Assembly: GCF_011762155.1 (NCBI RefSeq)
Contig: NZ_JAASQL010000001.1
Location: forward strand, 124,001 to 188,000
Direction of reading: 5' to 3'
DNA: 64,000 bases
Source of the DNA: Wenyingzhuangia heitensis
Lineage (GTDB): Bacteria; Bacteroidota; Bacteroidia; Flavobacteriales; Flavobacteriaceae
Shown here: positions 55,832-64,000 of the stretch, piece after piece
Numbering within the stretch: the first letter of the stretch is position 1
Layout: each line of letters opens with the position of its first letter
Made by a program: the position numbers and the translations under genes
The notes under the pieces: generated by a model
What the model saw: only the letters and a program-made list of their open reading frames with translations
Told to the model about the DNA's origin: nothing
The model's database searches: none

Positions 55832-56940
55832 AGTTCTTGACTGTATAAGTTTTTAGCAACCAAAAATCCTTTTTCTGTTAAAGACCAATTGCTTTTGTTT
55901 AATAAAATTAAATCTTCGGCCTGCAGCCTTTTTAGACTTTTACGGGTATATCCTTGAAAATTATTTAACATTTGTATTTTATGAGGATGTGAAATATTTT
56001 CATGTGTTTTTACAATATCATACATAAAAGACAAGGTCTTCATTAACTTTAAATCGTTCCTGTTTTTCCACAATTTAATCTGCTTAAACAACAAACCTCT
56101 AATTGGCGAAAACACAAAAGAAAACACCACAAACAATGTTGCAATAAGGACAATTACCGGTCCTGTAGATAAATTATTAGCACTAGCACTTACTGCAGTT
56201 CCTAACACTCCAGACACTGCTCCAAACAAGCCTGCCAACAAAACCATTTTAGCCAAACTATTAGTCCATTGCCTTGCAGCTGCAGCTGGTGCCAATAACA
56301 TAGCACTCATTAAAACTACACCTACAGTTTGCAATCCCATTACAATAGCAATTACAATAAAAGAAGTAATAAGTGTGTCTATAAATTTTACATTAAAGCC
56401 TAATGTTTTGGTATAATCAGCATCAAACAAAACCATTTTAAACTCTTTCCAAAAAAGGAGCACTACTAACAAAGCAATGGTAGCAATGGTAGACATTAAC
56501 CAAACATCACTTGCTAAAAGTGTAGCCGCTTGTCCAAATAAATATTTTTCTAATCCCGATTGGTTTGCATTGGGCAATTTCTGAATATAGGTAAGTAACA
56601 GCATTCCAAAACCAAAAAAAGTAGACAACACAATTCCCAATGCAGTGTCCGATTTTAAATGTGTTTTAGATATAATTCCTTTGATAAAAATAGCCGCTAT
56701 CAAACCACTTAACAATGCACCTAACAAAAGACCGTTGTTGTTTTTAACACCCAATACCAAAAACACAATGGCAATACCTGGTAACGATGCATGAGAAATC
56801 GCATCTCCCAACAAGCTTTGTTTTCTTAACACAGCAAAACTACCTAACATACCGCAAACAGCTCCTAAAACAGCGGTTCCAAGAGTAATAATTTGTAAGG
56901 TATAATCTACCATTAATAAATCTAGATATTCTTTTATCAT
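55828..56940 (-). CDS. Metal ABC transporter permease with C-terminal winged-helix-like domain (first)
   Basis: A 370-residue permease of the Mn/Zn/Fe ABC family ([44 protein letters not shown]). After about residue 280 a soluble tail contains a helix-turn-helix-like stretch ([29 protein letters not shown]), parallel to the tail of the second permease. Overlaps the ATPase stop by 4 bases and the next permease start by 4, so the three proteins are made together in equal amounts. Two different permeases imply a heterodimeric channel, as in TroCD. Confidence 0.9.
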   Translation of the reverse strand: MIKEYLDLLMVDYTLQIITLGTAVLGAVCGMLGSFAVLRKQSLLGDAISHASLPGIAIVFLVLGVKNNNGLLLGALLSGLIAAIFIKGIISKTHLKSDTALGIVLSTFFGFGMLLLTYIQKLPNANQSGLEKYLFGQAATLLASDVWLMSTIATIALLVVLLFWKEFKMVLFDADYTKTLGFNVKFIDTLITSFIVIAIVMGLQTVGVVLMSAMLLAPAAAARQWTNSLAKMVLLAGLFGAVSGVLGTAVSASANNLSTGPVIVLIATLFVVFSFVFSPIRGLLFKQIKLWKNRNDLKLMKTLSFMYDIVKTHENISHPHKIQMLNNFQGYTRKSLKRLQAEDLILLNKSNWSLTEKGFLVAKNLYSQEL

Positions 56941-57692
56941 AACTTTCCTTCGGTAATACTTGTCTTGTAGTTTATTCCGTAAGTTTTGGTCAAATTATCA
57001 TCATTAAAAATTTGAGCTACAGGACCTGTTGCAATTTTTTTAACATTTAAAAAAGTTACCCAATCAAAGTATTCTGGTACAGTTTGCAAATCATGATGCA
57101 CCACAATTACCGTTTTTCCTGCTTTTCTTAATTCTTTTAAAATCTGAATAATCGCTTTTTCTGTAGTCGCATCTACTCCCTGAAAAGGTTCATCCATAAA
57201 ATAAATAGCTGCGTTTTGCACCAAGGCTCTGGCTAAGAAAATACGCTGTTGCTGCCCTCCAGACAATTGAGAAATTTGTCGGTTCTGAAAAGGCAACATT
57301 CCTACTTTTTCCAAGGCTTCTAAAGCCAATTTTTTCTCTTTTTGCCCTGGTCTCTTTATCCAACCTAAAGAACCATACGTTCCCATCATCACCACATCCA
57401 AAGCCGTGGTAGGAAAATCCCAATCTACACTTCCTTTTTGAGGAACATAAGCCACTAAATCTCGTTGTTTTTTATAAGGCTTTCCATATACAGTTACAGA
57501 TCCTGCCAAAGGTTTTATAATATCTAAAATAGATTTTAACAAAGTCGATTTTCCTGCTCCGTTAGGCCCTACAATAGCCATTAAGACTCCTTCAGGAATT
57601 TGCAAATCAATATCCCACAAAACAGGTTTGTAATTATATGCTACCGTTAAATCATCTATAGCAATAGCTATTTTTGGAATTTCATCATCCAT
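56937..57692 (-). CDS. Metal ABC transporter ATP-binding protein
   Basis: A 251-residue ABC ATPase: Walker [10 protein letters not shown] (about 39-47), signature [15 protein letters not shown], Walker B IYFMDEPF and the switch histidine in VVHHDLQ. It powers Mn/Zn/Fe-type import. The gene lies 228 bases after the substrate-binding protein gene because an interspersed repeat sits between them, and overlaps the first permease. Confidence 0.96.
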   Translation of the reverse strand: MDDEIPKIAIAIDDLTVAYNYKPVLWDIDLQIPEGVLMAIVGPNGAGKSTLLKSILDIIKPLAGSVTVYGKPYKKQRDLVAYVPQKGSVDWDFPTTALDVVMMGTYGSLGWIKRPGQKEKKLALEALEKVGMLPFQNRQISQLSGGQQQRIFLARALVQNAAIYFMDEPFQGVDATTEKAIIQILKELRKAGKTVIVVHHDLQTVPEYFDWVTFLNVKKIATGPVAQIFNDDNLTKTYGINYKTSITEGKL

Positions 57693-57920
57693 AATTATCT
57701 TTCTTTTGGGTGTTTCCTTTCAGGTCGTGCTTTCCTTACTCGCTTTTAAAAACTCTCGACTCCGCTCGAGCACCTTTAAAGAGCTCAAACAGGCCAGTCA
57801 ATCACTAACACAATTTATAAAAGAATTTAATATTCATAGGGGCTTCTCAGTTCTCGACTCTACTGAAACAAATTCAGTATCAACAGCTCGAACACCATTA
57901 CTAAAATTCTTAACTTCCCC
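57693..57920. repeat. Interspersed repeat, copy 2, inside the metal-transport operon
   Basis: This 228-base non-coding gap contains the ordered blocks GGTCGTGCTTT, TACTCGCTTTT, a CTCGACTCCGCTCGAG hairpin core, TTTAAAGAGCTCAAACA and TCAATCACTAACAC, the same scheme as 42338-42458. The remainder (57816-57920) holds TTCTCGACTCTACTGAA and ATTCAGTATCAACAGCTCGAA, a second imperfect inverted arrangement. It splits the binding-protein gene from the ATPase gene; how it affects their transcript is unknown. Confidence 0.7.
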
Positions 57921-58835
57921 TTACTTCAACGCATCCACAATTGTATTCACGTTGTATTTAAACATTCCTATATATTTTCCTGTTTCTTCTGTTGGGTTTC
58001 CTAAAGCATCAGAGAATAACTCTCCTCCTATAATAACTTTTTGTCCCTTAGAATTTACCGATGCTTGCAAAGCCTCTACCGTTCTTTTAGGTACAGAACT
58101 TTCTACAAAAATGGCTTTTACTTTATTTTTAATAATATAATCAGAAATGCGTTGTACATCTTTTACCCCTGCTTCTGTAGCTGTAGATAAACCCTGCAGT
58201 CCCACAACTTCAAAATCAAACTCTTTTCCAAAGTAAGAAAATGCATCATGTGCTGTTACTAAAATTCTTTTCTCTATTGGCAACTCTGCTATTTTAGCCT
58301 CCATTTCATCTTTCAATGCTCTTAATTGCTTTACATAAGCAGTTCCGTTTTTTGTATAGATTGCTGTATTTTCAGGATCCTTTTTTATCAATTCATTCAC
58401 TAACAACTCAGTAATACTTTTCCAATTATTTATAGAAAACCAAATATGTGGATCATGAGAACTTGCAAAAGCTTCTGAATTGATAATTTGTTCATGACTT
58501 AAAAAATCTCCCAAGGCAAGAGTTTGTTTCCCCATCTGATTCATTTTCTCAAAAACATCCACCAACTTTCCTTCTAAATGAAGTCCATTATATATAATTA
58601 AATCTGCCTGACTCAATTTAGTTACATCTCCTTCAGATGCTTTGTACAAATGCGGATCTACTCCTGCTCCCATAATTCCTTTTACCTCAATAGCATCTCC
58701 TCCTAAAACCTTAACCAAGTCCGTAATCATGGTAGTCGTAGTAACCACAGTAAATTTTTCATTTTCTGTTTTTTGTGCAGGTTTACAGGCCACAAACACA
58801 ATAAACAATACCAACAGTAAACTTATTTTTTTCAT
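57921..58835 (-). CDS. Metal-binding lipoprotein of an Mn/Zn-type ABC importer
   Basis: A 304-residue cluster A-I substrate-binding protein (MntC/TroA/ZnuA type). Lipid attachment at Cys17 (FVACKPA). Metal-ligand histidines are visible in GVDPHLYKAS and HDPHIWFS, a third in VTAHDAFSYFG, and the acidic ligand region (VKAIFVESSVPKRT; IGGELFSDALG). The long His-rich loop of zinc-specific ZnuA is absent, which favours manganese or iron. It lies 4 bases after the regulator gene. Confidence 0.93.
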   Translation of the reverse strand: MKKISLLLVLFIVFVACKPAQKTENEKFTVVTTTTMITDLVKVLGGDAIEVKGIMGAGVDPHLYKASEGDVTKLSQADLIIYNGLHLEGKLVDVFEKMNQMGKQTLALGDFLSHEQIINSEAFASSHDPHIWFSINNWKSITELLVNELIKKDPENTAIYTKNGTAYVKQLRALKDEMEAKIAELPIEKRILVTAHDAFSYFGKEFDFEVVGLQGLSTATEAGVKDVQRISDYIIKNKVKAIFVESSVPKRTVEALQASVNSKGQKVIIGGELFSDALGNPTEETGKYIGMFKYNVNTIVDALK

Positions 58836-58839
58836 TTTT

Positions 58840-59508
58840 TTAATCGTTTTGTTTTACATACAAATTGCTAGAAATTTGCTGTGATATAGATACTTTTTGT
58901 CCGTTAATTAACAACAACATAGAATTGTCAAAACTCTCCTTATAAAGCACCTGTATTTCTGCCCCCAATTTAATATCTGCATTGTCTAAATACTTTAAAA
59001 AAGCACTAGAACTGTCTTTTACTCCAACTATTTTACTTTCTTCTTTTTCTTTTAAAGCAGATAGAACTGTAATGTTTCTTTTGATAAAATTCCCGTCCTT
59101 ATCTGGAATTGGGTCTCCGTGTGGATCGTACCTAGGAAACTCTAAAAAAGCATCCAATCCATCGGTTAATTTTCTAGACTTTACATGTTCTAACTGTTCT
59201 GCAACCTCGTGCACTTCATCCCATTGAAATCCTAAGTGACGTACCAAAAAAACCTCCCACAATCTATGTTTACGGATTACATGCACCGCAATTTCTTTTC
59301 CATTAGCAGTTAAAGAAACCCCTTGATATTTTATATAATTAACCAAATCTTTATCCGCCAATTTTTTAACCATGTCAGTAACTGATGATGGCTTGGTTTC
59401 TAATTTTTCAGCTATTTTATTAGTACTTACCGCTTTGTTGCTCACAACAAATAAACTATAAATAGCTTTTAGGTAATTTTCTTCTGTTTGTGATAAATCA
59501 AATTTCAT
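58840..59508 (-). CDS. mntR: DtxR/MntR-family metal-dependent repressor
   Basis: A 222-residue regulator: N-terminal winged helix (SQTEENYLKAIYSLF…STNKIAEKLETKPSSVTDMVKKLADKDLV), a dimerisation domain with metal ligands (HVIRKHRLWEVFLVRHLGFQWDEVHEVAEQLEHV) and a C-terminal SH3/FeoA-like domain. It should repress metal uptake when Mn2+ or Fe2+ is plentiful. It is divergent from the TonB receptor and leads the ABC transporter operon. The 22-bp palindrome at 59552-59573 is the likely operator. The symbol reflects probable metal; Fe-responsive IdeR is the alternative. Confidence 0.9.
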   Translation of the reverse strand: MKFDLSQTEENYLKAIYSLFVVSNKAVSTNKIAEKLETKPSSVTDMVKKLADKDLVNYIKYQGVSLTANGKEIAVHVIRKHRLWEVFLVRHLGFQWDEVHEVAEQLEHVKSRKLTDGLDAFLEFPRYDPHGDPIPDKDGNFIKRNITVLSALKEKEESKIVGVKDSSSAFLKYLDNADIKLGAEIQVLYKESFDNSMLLLINGQKVSISQQISSNLYVKQND

Positions 59509-59513
59509 TATTA

Positions 59514-59521
59514 CAAATATA
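59514..59521 (-). promoter_or_regulatory. -7 element of mntR
   Basis: TATATTTG (minus) fits TAnnTTTG and ends 5 bases before the ATG at 59508, implying a leaderless or near-leaderless transcript. Confidence 0.45.
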
Positions 59522-59551
59522 TAAATTAAAACAACACACTGTCTTAAAATT

Positions 59552-59573
59552 ATTTTTAGACAAGTCTAAAAAT
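59552..59573. promoter_or_regulatory. DtxR/MntR-type operator
   Basis: A perfect palindrome of two 10-base half-sites (ATTTTTAGAC and its mirror) around AA. It lies 5 bases upstream of the receptor's TAGGTTTG element (59579-59586), in the -33/-7 region, so a bound repressor would block transcription; it may also reach the mntR promoter. Confidence 0.7.
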
Positions 59574-59578
59574 TTATG

Positions 59579-59586
59579 TAGGTTTG
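59579..59586 (+). promoter_or_regulatory. -7 element of the manganese-locus TonB receptor
   Basis: TAGGTTTG is an exact TAnnTTTG match, 35 bases before the ATG at 59622. It supports that start, since a frame open from 59490 would begin upstream of the promoter. Confidence 0.5.
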
Positions 59587-59621
59587 TAAAAAATAATATT
59601 ACAAACACTAAAAAATATACA

Positions 59622-61937
59622 ATGAAAACTATATGCTCTATAATTCTACTATTCAGTTTCTGGATTATAAATGCACAGCAATCTTTTTTAAAGGGAAAAG
59701 TTGAATCTAATGGAACTCCTGTTCTTGCAAATATTTCTATAAAAGGAATTAACAAAACTGTGGGTACAGATTTAGACGGAAACTATTCTTTACAAACAAC
59801 TTTAGGAACACATGTTATTACAATAGCTGCAATTGGATACAAAGCTCAAGAAGTAGAATTAACTTTTACAGAAAATAAAATTCAAACAAAAAACTTTAAT
59901 CTAAAAGAAGATATTTTAGGATTAGAAAAAGTAGTAGTTACCGCTACTAGAGGTTATTTAAACAGAAAAAAAACTCCAGTAATTGTTACTGTTACCGATG
60001 CTAAGATTTTAGAAGCTACACAAGCAGTGAGCTTGTCAGAAGGATTGAACTTTCAACCAGGATTACGAATGGAAACCAATTGTCAAAACTGTGGAACCTC
60101 CGAAGTAAAAATGAATGGTTTGGGCGGATCTTATTCTCAAATATTAATAGACAGTCGTCCTATTTTTAGTGCTTTAAATAGTGTTTACGGATTGGATCAA
60201 ATTCCTGCCAACATCATCAAACAAATTGAAGTGGTTCGTGGTGGTGGTTCTGCTTTGTACGGATCAAATGCCATTGCAGGAACTATAAATATCATCACCA
60301 AAGACCCATCAGAAAACAGCTTTACTATTGGGAGTAATTTAGCGTTGATTGATGGAACTACTCAAGACAAAACTATCACTTTTAATGGAACCATAATTAA
60401 CGAAGATTTTGACACTGGAATAGCTTTGTTTGGTATGAAACGTAACCGAGGTAGTTATGATGCCGACAACGATGGATTTACCGAAATTACAGAATTAGAA
60501 AACACCTCTTTTGGATTAAAAGCGTTTACTAGACCTACGGACAGAAAGAAAATTACAGCAGAATTTAATGCAAATAACGAGTACCGTAGAGGTGGAAACA
60601 ATTTAAATGTATTGCCTTTTTTAGCCGATGTTACTGAGCAAATAGAATCTACCGTTGTTTCTGGAGGATTGACTTATGAATATTTAAGCCCAACTTTAAA
60701 AGACAATTATTCTGTATACGCATCTACTTCTGTCTCTAACAACAATAATTTCTATGGCGGTTTGGCAGGCAACACTGCTACTGATGAAAACATTAAAGAA
60801 AGTATTGAAGGTTTTGGAAACTCTAAAGACATCACTTTTGTAACAGGAACTCAATACGCTCACAAATTCGACCAGTTTTTAAACAACACTGGAACTTTTA
60901 CAGGTGGAGTAGAATACAAATACAATGATATTGACGACCGTAAAGAAAACCCCGATTTTGAACCTATTTTACAAACCACACATATTTTAGGAATCTACGG
61001 TCAACAAGAATGGGTCGTAAATAATAGACTTAGATTTTTAGGAGGATTGAGAGGTGATATTCACAATTTAGCAGATGAATTTGTAGTGTTAAATCCAAGG
61101 GTAAATATTCTGTACAGCATCCATAAAAACTTACGATGGAGAACTAGTTACGCCAAAGGTTTTAGAGCTCCACAAATTTACGGAGAAGATGTACATGCAG
61201 GTTTGGCTGCAGGTGAAATTAGCAGAATTAGAAATGCTGATGGATTAAAATCGGAAACATCTCATAGCTTTTTAACCTCTTTGGACTGGACAAAAGAACT
61301 AGCTCATGGTGATTTTTCTTTGGTTACCGAAATATTTCATACTCAATTAAACAATGCTTTTGCTTTGGAACAAGGAACAGAAATAGCTCCAAATTCTGGA
61401 ATATTCGAATGGATTAGAAGTAACTCGTCTGGTGCAAAAGTATATGGTGTTAATATAGAAGTAAAATATGCTCCCAACATACAATGGTTATTCCAAGCAG
61501 GAGCTACCATACAACGTTCTTTATACAATGATAAGGTGGAATGGTCTGAAGACGAACTAGACCAAGCTACAAGAGAATTTAACAAAACACCCAATGTATA
61601 TGCCAATTTTGTGGCTACTTATGCTCCAACCAAAACTTTTCAGAACAACTTGTCTGGAGTATTTACAGGACCTATGCATGTGCAACATTTAGCCGGATTT
61701 ATACCTAATGACAAACTAGAAAAGTCTCCTTCTTTTTTTGAATTGAATTGGAAATCATCGTATCAATTTTATTTAGACAATCATAAGCATACTTATTTTG
61801 AAGTTTCTGGCGGAATTCAAAATATATTCCACGCATATCAAAGTGATTTTGACCAAGGAGCAGACAGAGATGTAACTTATATTTACGGACCACAAAGACC
61901 AAGAACCTTCTTTTTAGGATTAAAATTTGGGATTTAA
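59622..61937 (+). CDS. TonB-dependent receptor of the metal-uptake locus
   Basis: A 771-residue receptor: signal peptide (1-18, INAQ), carboxypeptidase-regulatory-like domain (about 22-105), plug (PVIVTVTDAKILEATQAVSLSEGL, …IKQIEVVRGGGSALYGSNAIAGTINIITK), then a barrel ending …FFLGLKFGI. A CQNCGTSEVKMNG stretch in the plug contains two Cys. Divergent from mntR with a perfect operator in its promoter, it is probably derepressed under metal shortage and delivers manganese, or another metal, to the ABC importer. The ATG at 59622 is chosen over 59490. Confidence 0.92.
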   Translation: MKTICSIILLFSFWIINAQQSFLKGKVESNGTPVLANISIKGINKTVGTDLDGNYSLQTTLGTHVITIAAIGYKAQEVELTFTENKIQTKNFNLKEDILGLEKVVVTATRGYLNRKKTPVIVTVTDAKILEATQAVSLSEGLNFQPGLRMETNCQNCGTSEVKMNGLGGSYSQILIDSRPIFSALNSVYGLDQIPANIIKQIEVVRGGGSALYGSNAIAGTINIITKDPSENSFTIGSNLALIDGTTQDKTITFNGTIINEDFDTGIALFGMKRNRGSYDADNDGFTEITELENTSFGLKAFTRPTDRKKITAEFNANNEYRRGGNNLNVLPFLADVTEQIESTVVSGGLTYEYLSPTLKDNYSVYASTSVSNNNNFYGGLAGNTATDENIKESIEGFGNSKDITFVTGTQYAHKFDQFLNNTGTFTGGVEYKYNDIDDRKENPDFEPILQTTHILGIYGQQEWVVNNRLRFLGGLRGDIHNLADEFVVLNPRVNILYSIHKNLRWRTSYAKGFRAPQIYGEDVHAGLAAGEISRIRNADGLKSETSHSFLTSLDWTKELAHGDFSLVTEIFHTQLNNAFALEQGTEIAPNSGIFEWIRSNSSGAKVYGVNIEVKYAPNIQWLFQAGATIQRSLYNDKVEWSEDELDQATREFNKTPNVYANFVATYAPTKTFQNNLSGVFTGPMHVQHLAGFIPNDKLEKSPSFFELNWKSSYQFYLDNHKHTYFEVSGGIQNIFHAYQSDFDQGADRDVTYIYGPQRPRTFFLGLKFGI

Positions 61938-61950
61938 AACTCATCTAAAA

Positions 61951-61985
61951 CTAAAAAACAGCGTAATTGTTACGCTGTTTTTTAG
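61951..61985. terminator. Bidirectional terminator between receptor and GTPase genes
   Basis: Perfect 16-bp stem (61951-61966 with 61970-61985), core CAGCGTAA/TTACGCTG with A6 and T6 tracts; it lies at the end of convergent genes and overlaps the last codons of the minus-strand gene. Confidence 0.9.
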
Positions 61986-62893
61986 TTTTTACTCTTAGTT
62001 TCTAGACTTTCTTTAATTACTTTTTCTAATAACTTAGGTTCACTATTTGGGCCAATGGTTAGTAGTTTAGGTCCAGTAATAGGTTCTCCATTAAAGGGCC
62101 TTATAAAAACTTCTCCGTCTGGATTTCTTTCAAAATAAGTATACTCTTTTTCTTGTCCAATTATGGTGCATCCTTTTACTCTAAGGATACTTTTAGGTAA
62201 TTTTTCACAAATTGTGTAAATACAATCCTTGCTAGGTAAACCAGGCAAATCAACAGAACACGAAGACCAATGTGCTTTTAAATGTTCTAATTTTTGAGCT
62301 GTATTTTCTGAAGGTGAAAGTTCCGGAAGCAACCTCACATCAATAGCATCCATGGTGATAATATTTGCAAAAGGGTTGATTTTTTTTAGTTCATCAATAA
62401 CTAAACTTTGTCTGCTTTCTGTTATTTTTTCAAGATGAGTAAGTACAATTAATGAGGATACTTGAATTTGATTTGATTCCAATTCATTATGCTCTCCTCG
62501 TTTTTGCCAGTTTTTAACATCCACTACAGAGATTTGAATAGGTGGCAAAAAACGATCATTTAATCCAACCCCTAAAAACTCCATTAAAGAACAAGCATCA
62601 GAAGTTCCGTTTGCTTCTATCAAAGTAATTCCATTAACTCGCTCAGGAATACGATTCACATAATCTCTCAATTCATTAATCCCACTGCAACAAATACAGC
62701 TCCCCGTAAGTGCTTTAATATGCTTGATATCAACTTGCTTTAAAAACTGCTGTGCATCTAAATGCGCGTTTTCGTAATCATTTAATATGATAAAAGGACT
62801 CCATCCATTTTTAGAAAAACTATTGATTAAATATTTTAACAAAGTTGTTTTTCCTGCTCCTAAAAACCCAACAATTGTAATTATAGCTTCCAT
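61982..62893 (-). CDS. COG0523 (CobW/ZNG1-like) GTPase
   Basis: A 303-residue P-loop protein: Walker A GFLGAGKTT (9-17), the COG0523 metal motif CICC (Cys66, Cys68, Cys69) in GSCICCSG, and switch region LIEANGTSD. The usual NKxD guanine-recognition motif is replaced by THLEK (in VLTHLEKIT), so nucleotide preference may differ. COG0523 proteins insert or traffic Zn, Co or other metals. It lies 4 bases after mogA and near the end of a TonB receptor with a C-terminal HHH, suggesting a metal-handling set. Confidence 0.88.
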   Translation of the reverse strand: MEAIITIVGFLGAGKTTLLKYLINSFSKNGWSPFIILNDYENAHLDAQQFLKQVDIKHIKALTGSCICCSGINELRDYVNRIPERVNGITLIEANGTSDACSLMEFLGVGLNDRFLPPIQISVVDVKNWQKRGEHNELESNQIQVSSLIVLTHLEKITESRQSLVIDELKKINPFANIITMDAIDVRLLPELSPSENTAQKLEHLKAHWSSCSVDLPGLPSKDCIYTICEKLPKSILRVKGCTIIGQEKEYTYFERNPDGEVFIRPFNGEPITGPKLLTIGPNSEPKLLEKVIKESLETKSKN

Positions 62894-62897
62894 ATTT

Positions 62898-63431
62898 TTA
62901 TTTTTTCTTAGGTCTAAAAGGTTTTATCACCTCTTGATTACACTTTATAAAAGGTCCTTCCATAAGATCTATACAATACGGAATTGCAGGAAAAACAGCA
63001 TCTAAACATTCTCTAATTGATTTTGGTTTTCCGGGTAAATTCAGAATCAAACTACTCCCTCTAAGACCTGCTGTTTGTCTAGACAGAATAGCTGTAGGTA
63101 CGTATTTTAATGATTCTGCTCTCATTAATTCTCCAAAACCAGGCATCATTCTATCGCACACAGCCTCAGTAGCTTCGGGAGTTACGTCTCTTTTAGCAGG
63201 ACCTGTACCTCCTGTAGTAATTACCAAACAACAATTTTGATGGTCTACGAGATCTACAATGGTTTCTTCAATTTTATCTTGCTCATCTGGAATTACATGG
63301 TAAACTTTTTCCCAAGTAGATTCTAAATATTCTTGTAACGTATCTATAATTGCTTTTCCACTTATGTCCTCATAAACTCCTGCACTTGCTCTATCACTTA
63401 CCGTAATAATTCCTATTTTGATTGCTGACAT
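62898..63431 (-). CDS. mogA: Molybdopterin adenylyltransferase MogA/MoaB-like
   Basis: MogA activates molybdopterin with AMP before molybdate insertion. From the ATG at 63431 (MSAIKIGIITVSDRASAGVY) the 177-residue protein has the TTGGTGPAKRDVTPEA motif and the downstream PGFGELMRAES and LNLPGKPKSI stretches of the family. The earlier in-frame ATG at 63497 adds 22 hydrophobic non-family residues and is rejected. No other molybdenum cofactor genes are in the window; the neighbouring COG0523 GTPase is co-transcribed. Confidence 0.93.
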   Translation of the reverse strand: MSAIKIGIITVSDRASAGVYEDISGKAIIDTLQEYLESTWEKVYHVIPDEQDKIEETIVDLVDHQNCCLVITTGGTGPAKRDVTPEATEAVCDRMMPGFGELMRAESLKYVPTAILSRQTAGLRGSSLILNLPGKPKSIRECLDAVFPAIPYCIDLMEGPFIKCNQEVIKPFRPKKK

Positions 63432-63550
63432 CTTTATTTTTAAAATCAAATTACCTGTGGTTGCAATAATACACAAACACACCATCAACTGCAACAAAGA
63501 TGCAACTAATGATGTGTTTTAAAATTAACTAATCCTATGTCTCATTTTTT

Positions 63551-64000
63551 TTAATGATGATGTTCTTCCCCACCAAAAGGACTAAATTTTATTCCTACAG
63601 AAAGAATAAATCCATCTGTAGGTGCATAAATTTCATTAAAAATAGGATTGCTATGAGTCCCCGAAACTTCACTAGAAAATTTACTTTGTCTTACATCTGT
63701 AAAGTTTTCAAAATTCACATAAGGACTTCCCCAAGAAAAATGTCTTTGCAACAAGAAACCAAACAACACATAATCGGTTGTTCTAGTACCATTAGACAAG
63801 TTTTGTTTTCCTGTATAATAAGTTTCAAAACCGGCTCGCCAAGTTTCATTTTCATACATAAAAACAGAACCCGAAGAATGTTTTGGAGTTAAACTCTTTT
63901 GTGGGTTTCCTGCTAAATAATTCAACGTTGTATTGTTATACGCATAGCTTAAAAACCACTTTAAATCTTTGTACGTAAATTTTATATTACTCTCCGCTCC
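63551..64000 (-). CDS. TonB-dependent receptor C-terminus (partial)
   Basis: The frame is open to the right edge. The visible 149 residues contain alternating beta-strands (WFLSYAYNNTTLNY, WRAGFETYYTGKQNL, YVLFGFLLQRHFSW, YVNFENFTDVRQSKF, DGFILSVGIKFSPF) typical of the last strands of an outer-membrane receptor barrel. The protein ends in SPFGGEEHHH, so the histidines extend past the normal terminal aromatic strand. Its start lies outside the window. With MogA and the COG0523 GTPase it may form a metal-uptake cluster. Confidence 0.8.
   Translation of the reverse strand, partial: GAESNIKFTYKDLKWFLSYAYNNTTLNYLAGNPQKSLTPKHSSGSVFMYENETWRAGFETYYTGKQNLSNGTRTTDYVLFGFLLQRHFSWGSPYVNFENFTDVRQSKFSSEVSGTHSNPIFNEIYAPTDGFILSVGIKFSPFGGEEHHH

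Noticed and set aside
59490-59621. Extended start of the TonB receptor
   Set aside because: Would overlap mntR, contain the operator and promoter, and place the signal peptide internally.
63432-63497. Extended N-terminus of MogA
   Set aside because: Adds 22 hydrophobic residues not found in MogA/MoaB; the internal ATG matches the family start.

Overview
This is an AT-rich chromosomal segment from a member of the Bacteroidota, most likely a marine Flavobacteriaceae bacterium. The signs are the secG-groES-groEL and DUF4270-glgA-like-panC-panD-radA gene orders, many 'MKK...AQ' signal peptides and lipoprotein boxes, TonB-dependent receptors with N-terminal carboxypeptidase-regulatory-like domains, OmpA proteins with thrombospondin type 3 repeats, and repeated TAnnTTTG (-7) promoter elements. 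A GH16 glycan hydrolase beside a galactose operon suggests growth on algal galactans. I see no mobile element, CRISPR array or phage gene. No gene-free stretch is longer than about 260 bases.

Layout. 1-2200: end of a probable secG, then groES-groEL. 2231-8208: DUF4270 lipoprotein and a truncated glycogen-synthase-like protein, divergent from panC, panD, a flippase-like membrane protein and radA. 8248-10932: secreted kelch protein and two OmpA-family proteins. 11016-12619: LysE exporter divergent from a LysR regulator. 12622-21954: AraC regulator divergent from a five-gene iron/siderophore operon (TonB receptor, DUF4374 surface lipoprotein, periplasmic ankyrin protein, DUF2271 protein with a flavinylation motif, PepSY-flavodoxin-reductase fusion). 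22029-24211: cryptochrome/photolyase with DUF2805 and DUF2452 partners. 24378-29232: secreted lipase-like protein and a decaying cluster of small envelope proteins. 29430-34392: membrane AraC regulator, gpmI, acs. 34465-39961: GH16 lipoprotein, galT-galK-galM-gntR operon, tRNA-Leu(CAA). 40077-42337: prs, rplY, pth. 42338-48596: an interspersed repeat, then a minus-strand operon (AddB-like nuclease, hydrolase, MATE pump, enoyl-CoA hydratase, queD). 48713-54579: two related outer-membrane proteins, AddA-like helicase, TerB-like protein. 54671-61937: manganese-type ABC importer with an MntR-type regulator, divergent from a TonB receptor behind a perfect 22-bp operator. 61982-64000: COG0523 GTPase, MogA, and the end of another TonB receptor.

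The most interesting unit is the 12.6-22 kb locus. It resembles the Bacteroides XusABC xenosiderophore system but appears to add a reductive chain: NADPH, FAD/FMN reductase domains, PepSY membrane segments, then a possibly flavinylated periplasmic DUF2271 protein that could reduce imported ferric siderophore. The manganese locus is a second complete transport system spanning both membranes, with its regulator and a visible operator. All functions are inferred from reading protein sequences by eye; no database search was run.
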